From assembly GCA_021785695.1 (NCBI GenBank), contig JAJYEQ010000002.1:33465-97464 (forward strand): a stretch of 64,000 nucleotides of DNA. The letters run 5' to 3'. This stretch comes from Actinomycetes bacterium. GTDB taxonomy: Bacteria > Actinomycetota > Acidimicrobiia > Acidimicrobiales > RAAP-2. The position numbers were made by a program, and so were the translations under genes. Positions 1 through 7,976 of this stretch are shown one piece after another. How positions within the stretch are numbered: position 1 is the first letter of the stretch; each line of letters opens with the position of its first letter. The notes below the pieces were generated by a model. That model searched no databases and had not been told where the DNA came from. It worked only from the letters and a program-made list of their open reading frames with translations.

Positions 1-150
1 GAGCCTTCTTGGCGACGGCCTTCTTGGCCGGAGCCTTCTTGGCGACGGCCTTCTTGGCCGGAGCCTTCTTGGCGACGGCCTTCTTGGCCGGAGCCTTCTT
101 GGCGACGGCCTTCTTGGCCGGAGCCTTCTTGGCGACGGCCTTCTTGGCCG
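1..150. repeat. Five perfect 30-bp tandem repeats inside the histone-like gene
   Basis: Five identical 30-bp units fill positions 1-150 and may continue to the left. Each encodes one [10 protein letters not shown] decapeptide on the minus strand. A degenerate half unit follows at 151-180. Perfect identity at the DNA level suggests recent expansion by slippage or recombination, so copy number is probably variable between strains and assembly across it may be unreliable. Confidence 0.95.
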
Positions 151-190
151 GAGCCTTGGCCGCCGGAGCCTTCTTCGCGGCTGTTGCCAC
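1..190 (-). CDS. Lysine-rich histone-like protein, N-terminal part (runs off the window)
   Basis: The reading frame starts at GTG 190, preceded by a strong ribosome binding site AAGGAGG at 195-201, and runs off the left edge, so only 63 codons are visible. After [12 protein letters not shown] the protein becomes a perfect decapeptide repeat ([10 protein letters not shown]), giving a very basic Lys/Ala/Pro tail like that of histone H1-like proteins or the tail of mycobacterial HupB. Such tails bind DNA or RNA without sequence specificity. Here the tail is at the N-terminus, so a globular domain (HU fold, or a DksA/TraR-type zinc finger) may follow outside the window. Family assignment beyond 'lysine-rich, nucleic-acid binding' is inference. 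Confidence 0.7.
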   Translation of the reverse strand, partial: MATAAKKAPAAKAPAKKAVAKKAPAKKAVAKKAPAKKAVAKKAPAKKAVAKKAPAKKAVAKKA

Positions 191-194
191 TTTC

Positions 195-201
195 CCTCCT
201 T
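195..201 (-). promoter_or_regulatory. Strong ribosome binding site AAGGAGG of the histone-like gene
   Basis: AAGGAGG on the minus strand lies four bases before GTG 190. An ATG further upstream (208-210) would place this site inside the coding region, so GTG 190 is the better start. It is one of the few consensus Shine-Dalgarno sites in the window. Confidence 0.75.
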
Positions 202-263
202 GGGACATATCACTCAATCAATCCGGAACCTCGAGACAGCCCCGAGCAAATCCGCACCGATAC

Positions 264-337
264 CCAGGCACTCGTCCGACTCGCTCGACCATCCAGTCGT
301 GCTGCCCGGCGCAGTGCCTGGTCCCTCTCCGAGGGAC
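264..337. repeat. Inverted repeats in the divergent spacer 191-425
   Basis: A perfect 9-bp inverted repeat (CCAGGCACT 264-272 and AGTGCCTGG 313-321, 40 bases apart) is followed at once by a compact hairpin (GTCCCTC 321-327, loop TCC, GAGGGAC 331-337). The spacer separates the histone-like gene from the coupling-protein gene and holds no other recognisable feature. Candidate roles are operator sites or, given the relaxase nearby, transfer-origin-like structure. Neither is shown. Confidence 0.4.
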
Positions 338-425
338 GAACTCCGACCTCGTCATCGGCGACGATGTGAACCTCGTCTTCTTCCTCTTTGGAAGGACACT
401 AAAAGTTCACTCGACACGATGAGTG

Positions 426-1781
426 ATGTCAAGCATTTCGCTTCGTCGACCGTTGCGATGCGTGCGCGACGACGACGGTGTCTATCTCGGACGCACGGCC
501 GCCGGTGATGCGACGAGTGGACCCGAGCGATCAACACTCGTGCTCGGTCCGTCGCGCAGCGGCAAGACATCCTCGATCATCGTGCCGAACCTTCTGCTCA
601 CGATGCGCTCCGCGGTGACGACATCAACCAAGGACGACGTGCTGCGCACCATCGCGGAGCGTCGCAGCGATGGCGCCACACTCGTGTTCGATCCCTCGGG
701 AATGGTGACGCTGCCGCGCGGCGCGCAGCGCGTGGGATACTCACCGCTGCGCCAGGCGCAGTCGTGGGACGGCGCGGTGCTGGCCACGCGCACGCTGACC
801 GACGTCGCTCGACGCACCCGAGGTGACGGTGCCGACGACCACTGGACCGAGCGAGCCGGCGCGCTGGTCGCGCCACTGCTCCACGCCGCCTCCCTCGAGG
901 GAGCCTCCCTCGGCCAGGCGGCGGCCCAGCTGGATCGCCGCGATCCCCAGCGCGCCGTGGCCGTCCTCAACGAGCGCTACGGGAGCGAACATCCCTCGAC
1001 GGCACTGTTGAGTGGCGTGCTCCAGACCGATGCGCGCGAGCTGTCAGGCATCTGGTCGACGGCATCGGGCCTGTTCGCAGGCCTGCGCACCGAGGCCGCC
1101 CGCGCGGCCTCCCGGGATCCGGCACTCGACCTGGACGAGTTCTTGCGGGGGCCCCATCAGCTCCACATCGTCTCGCCCAGCCGGGTGCAGTCGGTCTCGA
1201 CCCCGCTCGTCGTCGGCGCGCTCGACGAGATCGTCCACGCCACCTACCAGCGGCACGACCAGGGGGCCCGACTGCTGCTCGCCCTCGACGAGCTGGCCAA
1301 TGTCGCTCCGCTGCCTCGACTCGCCAGCATCGTCTCGGAGGGGGGCGGGCAGGGCGTGGTGACCGTGGCCTGCCTCCAGGACCTCAGCCAGGCGCGCACG
1401 CGCTGGGGTCCGGCCGCCGCGGGATTCCTGTCGCTCTTCCCGACCACCGTGGTGCTGCCCGGCATCGCTGATCGCGACACCCTCGAGCTGATCAGTCGCC
1501 TGTCGGGACGCGTGCACGTGTCGCACCAGTCGCGCCATGGGGGGCGCGGGCGCGCGTCGACGGTCTCGACCGCGTGGGTGGAGCGTGAGCGCTTGGGCGT
1601 GGCCGAAGTGGCGACGGGCCGGCCGGGGTTCGCACTCGGCCTGCGCGCCGACAAGTCGCTCGGCTGGATCCGCCTGACTCCGGCCCACGCGGACGCGCGC
1701 TGGCGCACCACCGAGGCCGCGCGCGAGTCCAGCTATCGCACCCGCGACCACTCGTCGCGCCCGATGTCGCGCGAGCGCTGA
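426..1781 (+). CDS. VirD4/TraG-type coupling ATPase, compact
   Basis: About 451 residues from ATG 426 (GTG 423 is equally possible). It has a Walker A motif GPSRSGKTS near residue 45 and a Walker B-like segment LLLALDELANVAPLP near residue 280, followed by a C-terminal region like the TraD/TraG recognition domain. Type IV coupling proteins are hexameric ATPases that bring relaxase-DNA complexes to a conjugation channel. Family members are usually 500-700 residues with N-terminal membrane helices; here the N-terminus is short and soluble. It is convergent with, and overlaps by 49 bp, a relaxase gene, but no type IV secretion genes, integrase or recognisable origin are visible. A chromosomal remnant or a mobilisable minimal module are both possible. 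Confidence 0.75.
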   Translation: MSSISLRRPLRCVRDDDGVYLGRTAAGDATSGPERSTLVLGPSRSGKTSSIIVPNLLLTMRSAVTTSTKDDVLRTIAERRSDGATLVFDPSGMVTLPRGAQRVGYSPLRQAQSWDGAVLATRTLTDVARRTRGDGADDHWTERAGALVAPLLHAASLEGASLGQAAAQLDRRDPQRAVAVLNERYGSEHPSTALLSGVLQTDARELSGIWSTASGLFAGLRTEAARAASRDPALDLDEFLRGPHQLHIVSPSRVQSVSTPLVVGALDEIVHATYQRHDQGARLLLALDELANVAPLPRLASIVSEGGGQGVVTVACLQDLSQARTRWGPAAAGFLSLFPTTVVLPGIADRDTLELISRLSGRVHVSHQSRHGGRGRASTVSTAWVERERLGVAEVATGRPGFALGLRADKSLGWIRLTPAHADARWRTTEAARESSYRTRDHSSRPMSRER

Positions 1782-2770
1782 GCAGGTCGGGTGCGCACCG
1801 GTCCCTCACGCACGGGCGAACGGGCCTCCTCGACGGTGAACTGGTAGCGACTGAGGCCGCGCTCGAAGCGCCGCCCCGGGTGCTGAGTGTCGATCGCGCG
1901 GTCGACTGCTCCTGGTGCGGCACCGTAGGGGGAGGCGTCGGCCCAAGCGCGGACCAGGTCCGCTCGGTGGATCGATAGGGCCCCCTCGAAGGCAGCGGCG
2001 TAGGCGTGCGCGTCAAAGCCCGTGGTGTTCGGCGGCTCCAGGGTGCCGATGGGCCACAGTCGCTCCCTCTCGTCGCGCCACCGTCCCACGGCCGCCTCCC
2101 GCGACCAGTGCTGTTTGGGGGCGCGCCGGTCGTCGTGGCCGGGCCACAGCGCGCGGTAGCCCTCATCGACTCCCGCGACGTGCTCGCCGCCTGCGCGCGC
2201 CCACACGCGCCAGGAGGTCGTGGCATTGACCTCGAAGCGCAGGGCCGCGCGATACAGGGCGTCGGCCGCCGGGAGGTGGACGCGCAGCGCGCGACTGTCC
2301 AGGACCCCGCGGTGCTGCGCCGGGCGAGCCCCGACGAGCACGTGGTCGTGCAGGTGCGGCTCGCCCGCTCGGCTGATCCCGTGGGTGAAGCCCACGACCT
2401 GCGCCCAGGCCGCCGATGCCCCGAAGCGCTCGCCGTCGTGGGTGACGGGGACCACCAGCGCCCGGCGCTCGAGGTAGTCGAGCGCTCCGCCCACGGCGCG
2501 CCGCTGCGCCTCGACCAAGGCACCCGAGGACGCAGGATCCAGGGCCAGCAGGATGGAGATCGCCCGGGGCGCCGCGAACACCAGGTCATACCCGGTGACC
2601 GAGGACCGCGGCGACGTGCGCAGCACGGCCGCCACATCGCGCTCGGACGTGGCATCGCCGCCACCCCGCCACCACCACCCCGCCGCGTCCCGGCAGCCCT
2701 CGAGCTCGTCGGCTCGATCACCCACTAGGTAGGAGACGTCCTGGCTCTTGCGTACCAGCGCTCGGATCAC
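1733..2770 (-). CDS. MobF/TrwC-type relaxase domain protein, without helicase
   Basis: 345 residues from GTG 2770, with GGAGGG at 2775-2780 as ribosome binding site. The TrwC-relaxase signature is clear: GYDLVFAAPRAISILLAL in the first third and a metal-binding histidine cluster THGISRAGEPHLHDHVLV in the middle. The N-terminal SYLVGD carries a tyrosine in the region of the MobF nucleophile. Such enzymes nick one strand at oriT through a Tyr-DNA bond. Typical MobF proteins exceed 900 residues because a helicase follows; this one ends after the relaxase domain. The 3' end overlaps the coupling ATPase gene. Alternative: a domesticated HUH nuclease with a non-conjugative role. Confidence 0.75.
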   Translation of the reverse strand: MIRALVRKSQDVSYLVGDRADELEGCRDAAGWWWRGGGDATSERDVAAVLRTSPRSSVTGYDLVFAAPRAISILLALDPASSGALVEAQRRAVGGALDYLERRALVVPVTHDGERFGASAAWAQVVGFTHGISRAGEPHLHDHVLVGARPAQHRGVLDSRALRVHLPAADALYRAALRFEVNATTSWRVWARAGGEHVAGVDEGYRALWPGHDDRRAPKQHWSREAAVGRWRDERERLWPIGTLEPPNTTGFDAHAYAAAFEGALSIHRADLVRAWADASPYGAAPGAVDRAIDTQHPGRRFERGLSRYQFTVEEARSPVREGPVRTRPAQRSRDIGRDEWSRVR

Positions 2771-2800
2771 GGAACCCTCCGCGACCCAACGGTCGCCGGC

Positions 2801-4735
2801 TCAGAGCGCGGCGAGCATGCGTGCGGCCACGGCGTGGCCCGCCTCGCGGAATCGCGGGGTGACCACGACCGCACCGGCCCCCGCCTCGACCATGAGCTGG
2901 TCTAGGAAGGCCTCGTTGGCCACACGAAGGCGTACGAGATGCCCTCCATCACCGAGTGCGTGCCACTGCGCGCGCGGCAGCGACTCGAACAGCCAGCGCG
3001 ACGAGGCCTGCACCAGGACCACGACGTCCTCACCCACCTCGCCCACCTGGGTGAGCCAGTTGGTCACGGTGTCGGGTGGCCGGTCCTCGTCGGCCGTCGA
3101 GCTGGCCAGGACGGCCACGATGCGATCGATGCGGAACGTGCGCCAGTCGAGGCTGGTGAGGCAGTAGGCGCGGGTGTAGGCGTGGCCATTGAGGAAGCGC
3201 ACCTGGCGCGGCTCGATGGTGCGATCGGTGGTCTCGCCGGTGGTGCCCGAGACGTAGCGGATCTTCAGCCTCTGGTGGCTCTGGGTGGCCTCCTGGACCT
3301 GCACCTCGACCTCGTCGGCCACGAGCTCGTCCATCTGCACCCAGTGCTGGGCGAGGCCCTCGATCTTGTCGATCACCGCTCGCACGACCGGATCGTCGTG
3401 GATCGCCAGCGCCTCGCGCAGCGCGATGTTGATCTCGAAGAGGTCTCGCCACGTGAGTGCCGGCAGAGGGGTCGTCCCGGTGACGATCTCCTCGGGGAGG
3501 TAGAGGGCGTCCTGGGTGTCCTCGTGCTCCCAGTCGTCGCACTCCTTGATCACGTGGGCCGGGAAGCCGTAGTCCCCGTGCAGGGGCTCGAAGGTCACCA
3601 GACGATCCATGATGTGGCGCACGACGTCCTCAGCCATCCCCGAGCGCTGGGCGAGCGAGCTGAGCCGCACCCCCTCGGGTGCGTGGTGCACCATGTGCAA
3701 GAGTCGCAGCGCCTGGCCCAGCGTGCTGTCGGTGGCCGGCGCCTCGAAGACCACCTCCCCCACCTCGGGCACCGAGCCCGCGTTGACTGCCTCCAGCCAG
3801 TCGCGGAGCGCCCGCCGCAGGACCTTGGGTCCCCGCACCCGAACGCGATCGCCGGCCCGCAGGGCGAAGCGCAGCGCCGCGCGCAGGCTCTCGAAGGTCA
3901 GGGCCACGTCCACCTCACCCGACGGGCGCACGTGCAGGTTGGCACCGGCGAACTGGCGAGCGATGAGCCGTGCGTAGTTCTCGCTCGTCGTGAACTGCGC
4001 GCGCACCGGCGAGAGGGTCGTCCCGAACTCGGGGCGCCAGGCCCGGGCTGCCGCCGCCAGGTCCTCGTCGACCTCGAAGGTCTCCTCGCTGACCTGCGGC
4101 ATCGACGTCATGCGCGCGAGGCGATAGCCCTTGACCTCGCTGGATCCCCGTACCCGCGCGACCAGGTACACCGCGCCGTGGAAGAGCCCGATCACCAGCG
4201 GCTCGACGACGCGGGTCCGATTGGCCGAGGAGTGGTAGTCGAAGCTCACGACCCGGTGGAGCCGCACGGCCCGCAGGATGGGCGTGAGGTACGTGGTGTC
4301 CTCGAGCCCACTGTCGGCACCGGGCCCCTCGTTGAAGAGGCCGAACGCCCCCGAGGCGCCGAACCCGTAGAGGCGCAGCGCCAGTTGGATGACCCGGCGC
4401 TCCTCGTCGTCCCAGTGGAGCACCGGCGCCATCACGCTGTCGGCGTCGATCCAGTAGCCAACACCGCCCTCGGGCAGCGCGATCGTCTCGATCTGCCATC
4501 CCAGCTCGCGGATCCGCACCTTGTCGCGCTCGAACTTCTGGCGTACGGCCACCGGTGAGCCCTCGTAGGCGTGAACCTTGCGCGGCGAGCGGCCTCGTTG
4601 GGGATACTCGTCGATGAGCAGCTCGGTGACGATGGTCTCCTGGGAGAGAGGGCGCTCCCGCGACGCGCTCTGCAAGAGCAGGGTCAGGGCCACCAGGCGC
4701 TCGCGGCTCTCCTCGACGCTGCTGCGCACGCTCAT
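2801..4735 (-). CDS. pafBC: PafB-PafC fusion, WYL-domain transcriptional regulator
   Basis: 644 residues. An N-terminal helix-turn-helix region (about 1-75) is followed by a WYL domain (about 145-235, including YRLARM), a middle region with a second regulatory segment, and a second WYL domain (about 470-565, RTFRIDRI). This tandem arrangement corresponds to PafB and PafC, separate adjacent genes in mycobacteria but fused in some other actinobacteria. In mycobacteria PafBC is the LexA/RecA-independent activator of most DNA-damage genes. The proteasome genes that usually neighbour it are not here; instead moaC lies upstream and a relaxase downstream. Function is transferred from the family. Confidence 0.85.
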   Translation of the reverse strand: MSVRSSVEESRERLVALTLLLQSASRERPLSQETIVTELLIDEYPQRGRSPRKVHAYEGSPVAVRQKFERDKVRIRELGWQIETIALPEGGVGYWIDADSVMAPVLHWDDEERRVIQLALRLYGFGASGAFGLFNEGPGADSGLEDTTYLTPILRAVRLHRVVSFDYHSSANRTRVVEPLVIGLFHGAVYLVARVRGSSEVKGYRLARMTSMPQVSEETFEVDEDLAAAARAWRPEFGTTLSPVRAQFTTSENYARLIARQFAGANLHVRPSGEVDVALTFESLRAALRFALRAGDRVRVRGPKVLRRALRDWLEAVNAGSVPEVGEVVFEAPATDSTLGQALRLLHMVHHAPEGVRLSSLAQRSGMAEDVVRHIMDRLVTFEPLHGDYGFPAHVIKECDDWEHEDTQDALYLPEEIVTGTTPLPALTWRDLFEINIALREALAIHDDPVVRAVIDKIEGLAQHWVQMDELVADEVEVQVQEATQSHQRLKIRYVSGTTGETTDRTIEPRQVRFLNGHAYTRAYCLTSLDWRTFRIDRIVAVLASSTADEDRPPDTVTNWLTQVGEVGEDVVVLVQASSRWLFESLPRAQWHALGDGGHLVRLRVANEAFLDQLMVEAGAGAVVVTPRFREAGHAVAARMLAAL

Positions 4736-4796
4736 CGCGCGGCCCCCCCCTCGCCGCGACCGGGCCGTCCGGCCCGGCTCGCGGCCGGCGCGACCG

Positions 4797-5291
4797 TCAC
4801 GTCGCGTCGGCGCCGCCGTCGCGGCGCCACAGACCCGAGCGTCCCCCCGACTTCTCCCAGAGGGCGATGTCGTGGATCGCCATGGTGCGGTCGATCGACT
4901 TGCACATGTCGTAGATCGTGAGCGCCGCCACCGAGACGGCGACCAGCGCCTCCATCTCCACGCCGGTGCGGTCCACCGCGTCGACGCTCGCCTCCACCAT
5001 GATGTCGGTATCCCCGACGGTGAAGTTCACGTAGACGTTGCCCACCAGCACCGGGTGCGCCATCGGCAGCAGGTCCACCGCGCGCTTGGCGGCCTGGATC
5101 CCCGCCACGCGCGCCGTGGCCAAGACGTCACCCTTGCCCACCGCATTGGTCGCCACGGCAGCCGTGGTCGTCGACTGCATGCTCACGCGCCCGCGCGCCA
5201 GCGCCCGCCGGACGGTCGCGTCGCCGGGGCTCAGATCGCGGGGCAGCGAGCCCTCCCGGGCGATCCGGCGCGGCGGCGAGAATTCGTCCAC
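4797..5291 (-). CDS. moaC: Cyclic pyranopterin monophosphate synthase MoaC
   Basis: 164 residues. The enzyme converts the GTP-derived 3',8-cyclo intermediate made by MoaA into cyclic pyranopterin monophosphate, the first stable precursor of molybdenum cofactor. Family motifs are intact: KGDVLATARVAGIQAAKR, the substrate-binding PMAHPV, and TGVEMEALVAVSVAALT followed by YDMCKSIDR and EKSGGRSG near the C-terminus. The start GTG 5291 lies 6 bases after a TAGCAT -10 element, so the mRNA is probably leaderless. No other moa genes are in the window apart from the ThiF/MoeB-like protein at 21.1-22.3 kb. Confidence 0.95.
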   Translation of the reverse strand: MDEFSPPRRIAREGSLPRDLSPGDATVRRALARGRVSMQSTTTAAVATNAVGKGDVLATARVAGIQAAKRAVDLLPMAHPVLVGNVYVNFTVGDTDIMVEASVDAVDRTGVEMEALVAVSVAALTIYDMCKSIDRTMAIHDIALWEKSGGRSGLWRRDGGADAT

Positions 5292-5297
5292 GGCGCC

Positions 5298-5303
5298 ATG
5301 CTA
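5298..5303 (-). promoter_or_regulatory. -10 element TAGCAT of moaC (leaderless layout)
   Basis: TAGCAT ends 6 bases before the GTG start, so transcription should begin at or within a base of the start codon. There is no Shine-Dalgarno sequence. Confidence 0.6.
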
Positions 5304-5334
5304 CCGGGGTCGTTCGAGCGCTCCCGGGGCCCGG

Positions 5335-5340
5335 TACACT
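5335..5340 (+). promoter_or_regulatory. Candidate -10 element TACACT of the FmdB-like gene
   Basis: TACACT lies 35 bases before ATG 5376, which would give a leader of roughly 28 bases. The promoter is back to back with that of moaC, about 32 bases apart. Confidence 0.45.
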
Positions 5341-5375
5341 GACGGAAACGTCTTGGAATCTGGGAGTTCGCAACG

Positions 5376-5579
5376 ATGCCGACGTACGAGTATGAGTGTG
5401 AGCAGTGCCGGGACCGGTTCGAGATGGTGCGGCGCTTCTCGGATCCCGAGCTGACCACGTGCCCGCGCTGCGGCAGCCCGGTGCGCAAGGTGATCTCGTC
5501 GGTGGGCATCGTCTTCAAGGGAAGCGGCTTCTACAAGACCGACAGCCGCCAGGCATCGTCGACCTCATCGGCCGACTGA
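5376..5579 (+). CDS. FmdB-family zinc ribbon protein
   Basis: 67 residues beginning MPTYEYECEQC, the hallmark of the FmdB / CxxC_CxxC_SSSS family. Two CxxC pairs (Cys8/11 and Cys29/32) should bind one zinc, and a Ser/Thr-rich tail follows. FmdB was named from methylotroph amide regulation, but most family members have no proven function and are widely conserved small proteins. It is followed after about 45 bases by dxs on the same strand; no functional link is evident. Confidence 0.9.
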   Translation: MPTYEYECEQCRDRFEMVRRFSDPELTTCPRCGSPVRKVISSVGIVFKGSGFYKTDSRQASSTSSAD

Positions 5580-5611
5580 CGGCGGCGCCCGCCACCCCCG
5601 GAACCCACCGG

Positions 5612-5617
5612 TAGTGT
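5612..5617 (+). promoter_or_regulatory. -10 element TAGTGT of dxs, decides the start
   Basis: TAGTGT is followed by 7 bases and GTG 5625, the spacing seen at many other genes here. The in-frame GTG 5616 overlaps the hexamer and ATG 5622 is only 4 bases away. Confidence 0.5.
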
Positions 5618-5624
5618 GGATATG

Positions 5625-7550
5625 GTGATTCTGCCGTCGATCACATCTCCCGATGACCTGCGCGAACTCTCGTACGCCGACCTGAACCAGCTCAGCGCCG
5701 AGATCCGGACGCTCATCATCGACACGGTCACGTCGACCGGAGGGCACCTGGGGTCCAACCTCGGTGTCGTCGAGCTGACCATCGCCCTGCACCGCGTCTT
5801 CCACTCCCCCGATGACGTGATCCTCTTCGACACGGGCCACCAGGCGTACGTCCACAAGATCCTCACCGGGCGCCAGCACGACTTCTCCCGCCTGCGCCAG
5901 CGCGGGGGGCTGTCGGGCTACCCGAGCCGCTCCGAGAGCCCCCACGACTGGATCGAGTCCTCCCACGCCTCGACGGCCCTCTCCTACGCCCACGGCATGT
6001 CCGTCGCTCTCGAGCGACGCCGCCAGCTGGCCGGACGCGGCGGCGACCGCCACGTCGTGGCCGTCGTGGGTGACGGGTCGCTCACCGGCGGCATGGCCTT
6101 CGAGGCGCTCAACAACCTGGGTCACGCCAACCAGCGCGTGGTGATCGTCCTCAACGACAACGGTCGCAGCTACGCGCCGACCGTCTCGCGCCTGTCGGCG
6201 TCGCTGACCGCACTGAGGCTCAATAAGACGTACCTGACGTGGCGCGATCGCCTGCGGCGACTGGTGCGCGGCATGCCGGGCCTGGGCAGTGCCGCCGACC
6301 GCAGCATCGACAGCTTCACCTCGGTGGTGCGCGAGATGGTCACTCCCCGCACGTTCTTCGAGACCCTCGGCGTCCGCTACATCGGACCCATCGACGGTCA
6401 CAACATCGCCGCCATGGAGCCGATCCTGCGCAGCGCGGCGGACTGGGATGGCCCCATCCTGGTCCACGTGCTCACCCAGAAGGGTCGGGGCTACGAGCCG
6501 GCGGTCACCGACTCGCTGCGCATGCACGACTTCAAGCTGCCCCCCCGCCTCAACGAGGAGGACGTCGTCCCCCAGTCCTTCACGCAGGCCTTCTCCGACG
6601 CGCTGGTGACCATGGCCGACATCGATGACCGCATCGTCGCGCTCACTGCGGCCATGGCCGGTCCCACGGGCCTTCTGCAGTTCCAGCAGCGCTTCCCCCG
6701 CCGGTTCTTCGACGTGGGCATCGCTGAGCAGCACGCGGTGACCGCCGCTGCCGGCATGGCCATGGGCGGCCTCAAGCCCGTCGTGGCGGTCTACGCCACC
6801 TTCTTCAGCCGCGCCTTCGACCAGGCGCACCTCGACGTCGGACTGCTGAACCTGCCGGTGGTGTTCGTCTTCGACCGCGCCGGCATCACCGGCGACGACG
6901 GGCCCAGCCACCACGGCATCTTGGACATGGCCCTGTGCCTGTCGATCCCCAACGTCACGGTGTTCGCGCCCTCGAGTGCCGAGGAGGTCCCCGGGATGCT
7001 CGCCACCGCGCTGTCCCTGGCCTCGCCGACGGCTCTGCGCTTCCCCAAGACGCTGCCGGCACCCTTTGACGGACACGTCGGCGAGGATCGCCGGGCTCGC
7101 CAGGTCGTGCGCGGGTCCGGTGAGCTGTGCGTCCTGGCGGTGGGCAAGATGGCTCCGGCGGCCTACGCGGCCCTCGACCGCATGGCCGACGCCTCGGGCG
7201 TCACCCTCTACGACGTGCGCGTGCTGCCACCGGATCCGGCCATGATCGACGACGCACTCGATCACCACCGGGTCATCACCGTCGAGGACGGCACGCGCCA
7301 CGGCGGCGCTGGCACCTTCATGGTCTCGGCGGTTCGTGAGCGCGCCCAGGAGCGCGGCCTGCCCTTCCCGCCCACGCGCATCCTGGGCGTCCCGCGCGCC
7401 TACTTGCGCCACGACCGACCCGACAGACTGCTCGCGGACCTGGGGCTCGATCCCGTGGGACTGGCCGAGGCGTTCACCCGCATGCTGCGCGACGAGCCCG
7501 AGTTCGCCCGCCGGCTCCCCGAGTCCCCCCGGGCCGGCTACGAGTCCTAG
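5625..7550 (+). CDS. dxs: 1-deoxy-D-xylulose-5-phosphate synthase
   Basis: About 641 residues, normal for DXS. It condenses pyruvate and glyceraldehyde 3-phosphate with thiamine diphosphate to start the MEP isoprenoid pathway. Visible motifs: TGGHLGSNLGVVELT and FDTGHQAYVHK at the N-terminus, the ThDP-binding region GDGSLTGGMAFEALNN, RGYEPAV before the second domain, and DVGIAEQHAVTAAAG in the transketolase-like pyrimidine domain. The start is uncertain among GTG 5616, ATG 5622 and GTG 5625; I prefer 5625 because of the -10 element spacing. msrB follows with its own promoter. Confidence 0.95.
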   Translation: MILPSITSPDDLRELSYADLNQLSAEIRTLIIDTVTSTGGHLGSNLGVVELTIALHRVFHSPDDVILFDTGHQAYVHKILTGRQHDFSRLRQRGGLSGYPSRSESPHDWIESSHASTALSYAHGMSVALERRRQLAGRGGDRHVVAVVGDGSLTGGMAFEALNNLGHANQRVVIVLNDNGRSYAPTVSRLSASLTALRLNKTYLTWRDRLRRLVRGMPGLGSAADRSIDSFTSVVREMVTPRTFFETLGVRYIGPIDGHNIAAMEPILRSAADWDGPILVHVLTQKGRGYEPAVTDSLRMHDFKLPPRLNEEDVVPQSFTQAFSDALVTMADIDDRIVALTAAMAGPTGLLQFQQRFPRRFFDVGIAEQHAVTAAAGMAMGGLKPVVAVYATFFSRAFDQAHLDVGLLNLPVVFVFDRAGITGDDGPSHHGILDMALCLSIPNVTVFAPSSAEEVPGMLATALSLASPTALRFPKTLPAPFDGHVGEDRRARQVVRGSGELCVLAVGKMAPAAYAALDRMADASGVTLYDVRVLPPDPAMIDDALDHHRVITVEDGTRHGGAGTFMVSAVRERAQERGLPFPPTRILGVPRAYLRHDRPDRLLADLGLDPVGLAEAFTRMLRDEPEFARRLPESPRAGYES

Positions 7551-7559
7551 TCCCGACGC

Positions 7560-7565
7560 TACGGT
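7560..7565 (+). promoter_or_regulatory. -10 element TACGGT of msrB (leaderless layout)
   Basis: TACGGT ends 6 bases before ATG 7572, favouring ATG over the overlapping GTG 7569. Confidence 0.5.
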
Positions 7566-7571
7566 GGGGTG

Positions 7572-7976
7572 ATGGACTTCCCCGTGCAACGCAGCCTCGA
7601 CGAGTGGCGCCAGATGCTGGATCCTGAGCAATTCGCCGTCTTGCGCCAGGCGGCCACCGAGACACCGTTCTCGGGCAGCCTCTTGGCCCTCGACGACGAC
7701 GGCGTCTACCGGTGTGCTGGCTGCGGTCAGCGGCTGTTCGCCTCCGAGCGCAAGTTCGACGCGGGCTGTGGCTGGCCGAGTTTCGACCGCTGCGAGGACG
7801 GGTCGATCCTGGAGCGGCGCGACACCTCCCTGGGGCGCGAGCGCACCGAGATCGTCTGCGCATCCTGCGGTGGTCATCTGGGCCACGTCTTCGACGACGG
7901 GCCCACCGACACGGGCCTGCGCTACTGCGTCAACTCGCTGGCGCTGAACTTCGAGCCCGAGAGCCCCGCCTCCTAG
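7572..7976 (+). CDS. msrB: Peptide-methionine (R)-S-oxide reductase MsrB
   Basis: 134 residues. It reduces the R-epimer of methionine sulfoxide in oxidised proteins. The catalytic cysteine is Cys119 in RYCVNSLAL. Two CxxC pairs (CAGC and CASC) form the structural zinc site. The substrate-binding GCGWPSF motif and HLGHVFDDGP are present. It is a single-domain enzyme without fused MsrA. Its TAG stop shares a CTAG tetramer with the stop of convergent ftsX. Confidence 0.95.
   Translation: MDFPVQRSLDEWRQMLDPEQFAVLRQAATETPFSGSLLALDDDGVYRCAGCGQRLFASERKFDAGCGWPSFDRCEDGSILERRDTSLGRERTEIVCASCGGHLGHVFDDGPTDTGLRYCVNSLALNFEPESPAS

Noticed and set aside
1..150. CRISPR array
   Set aside because: The 30-bp units are directly contiguous without spacers and are coding repeats.
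9..422. Plus-strand frame with [10 protein letters not shown] repeats
   Set aside because: It is the antisense of the lysine-rich repeat. The minus-strand frame has a consensus ribosome binding site and a biologically sensible [10 protein letters not shown] product.
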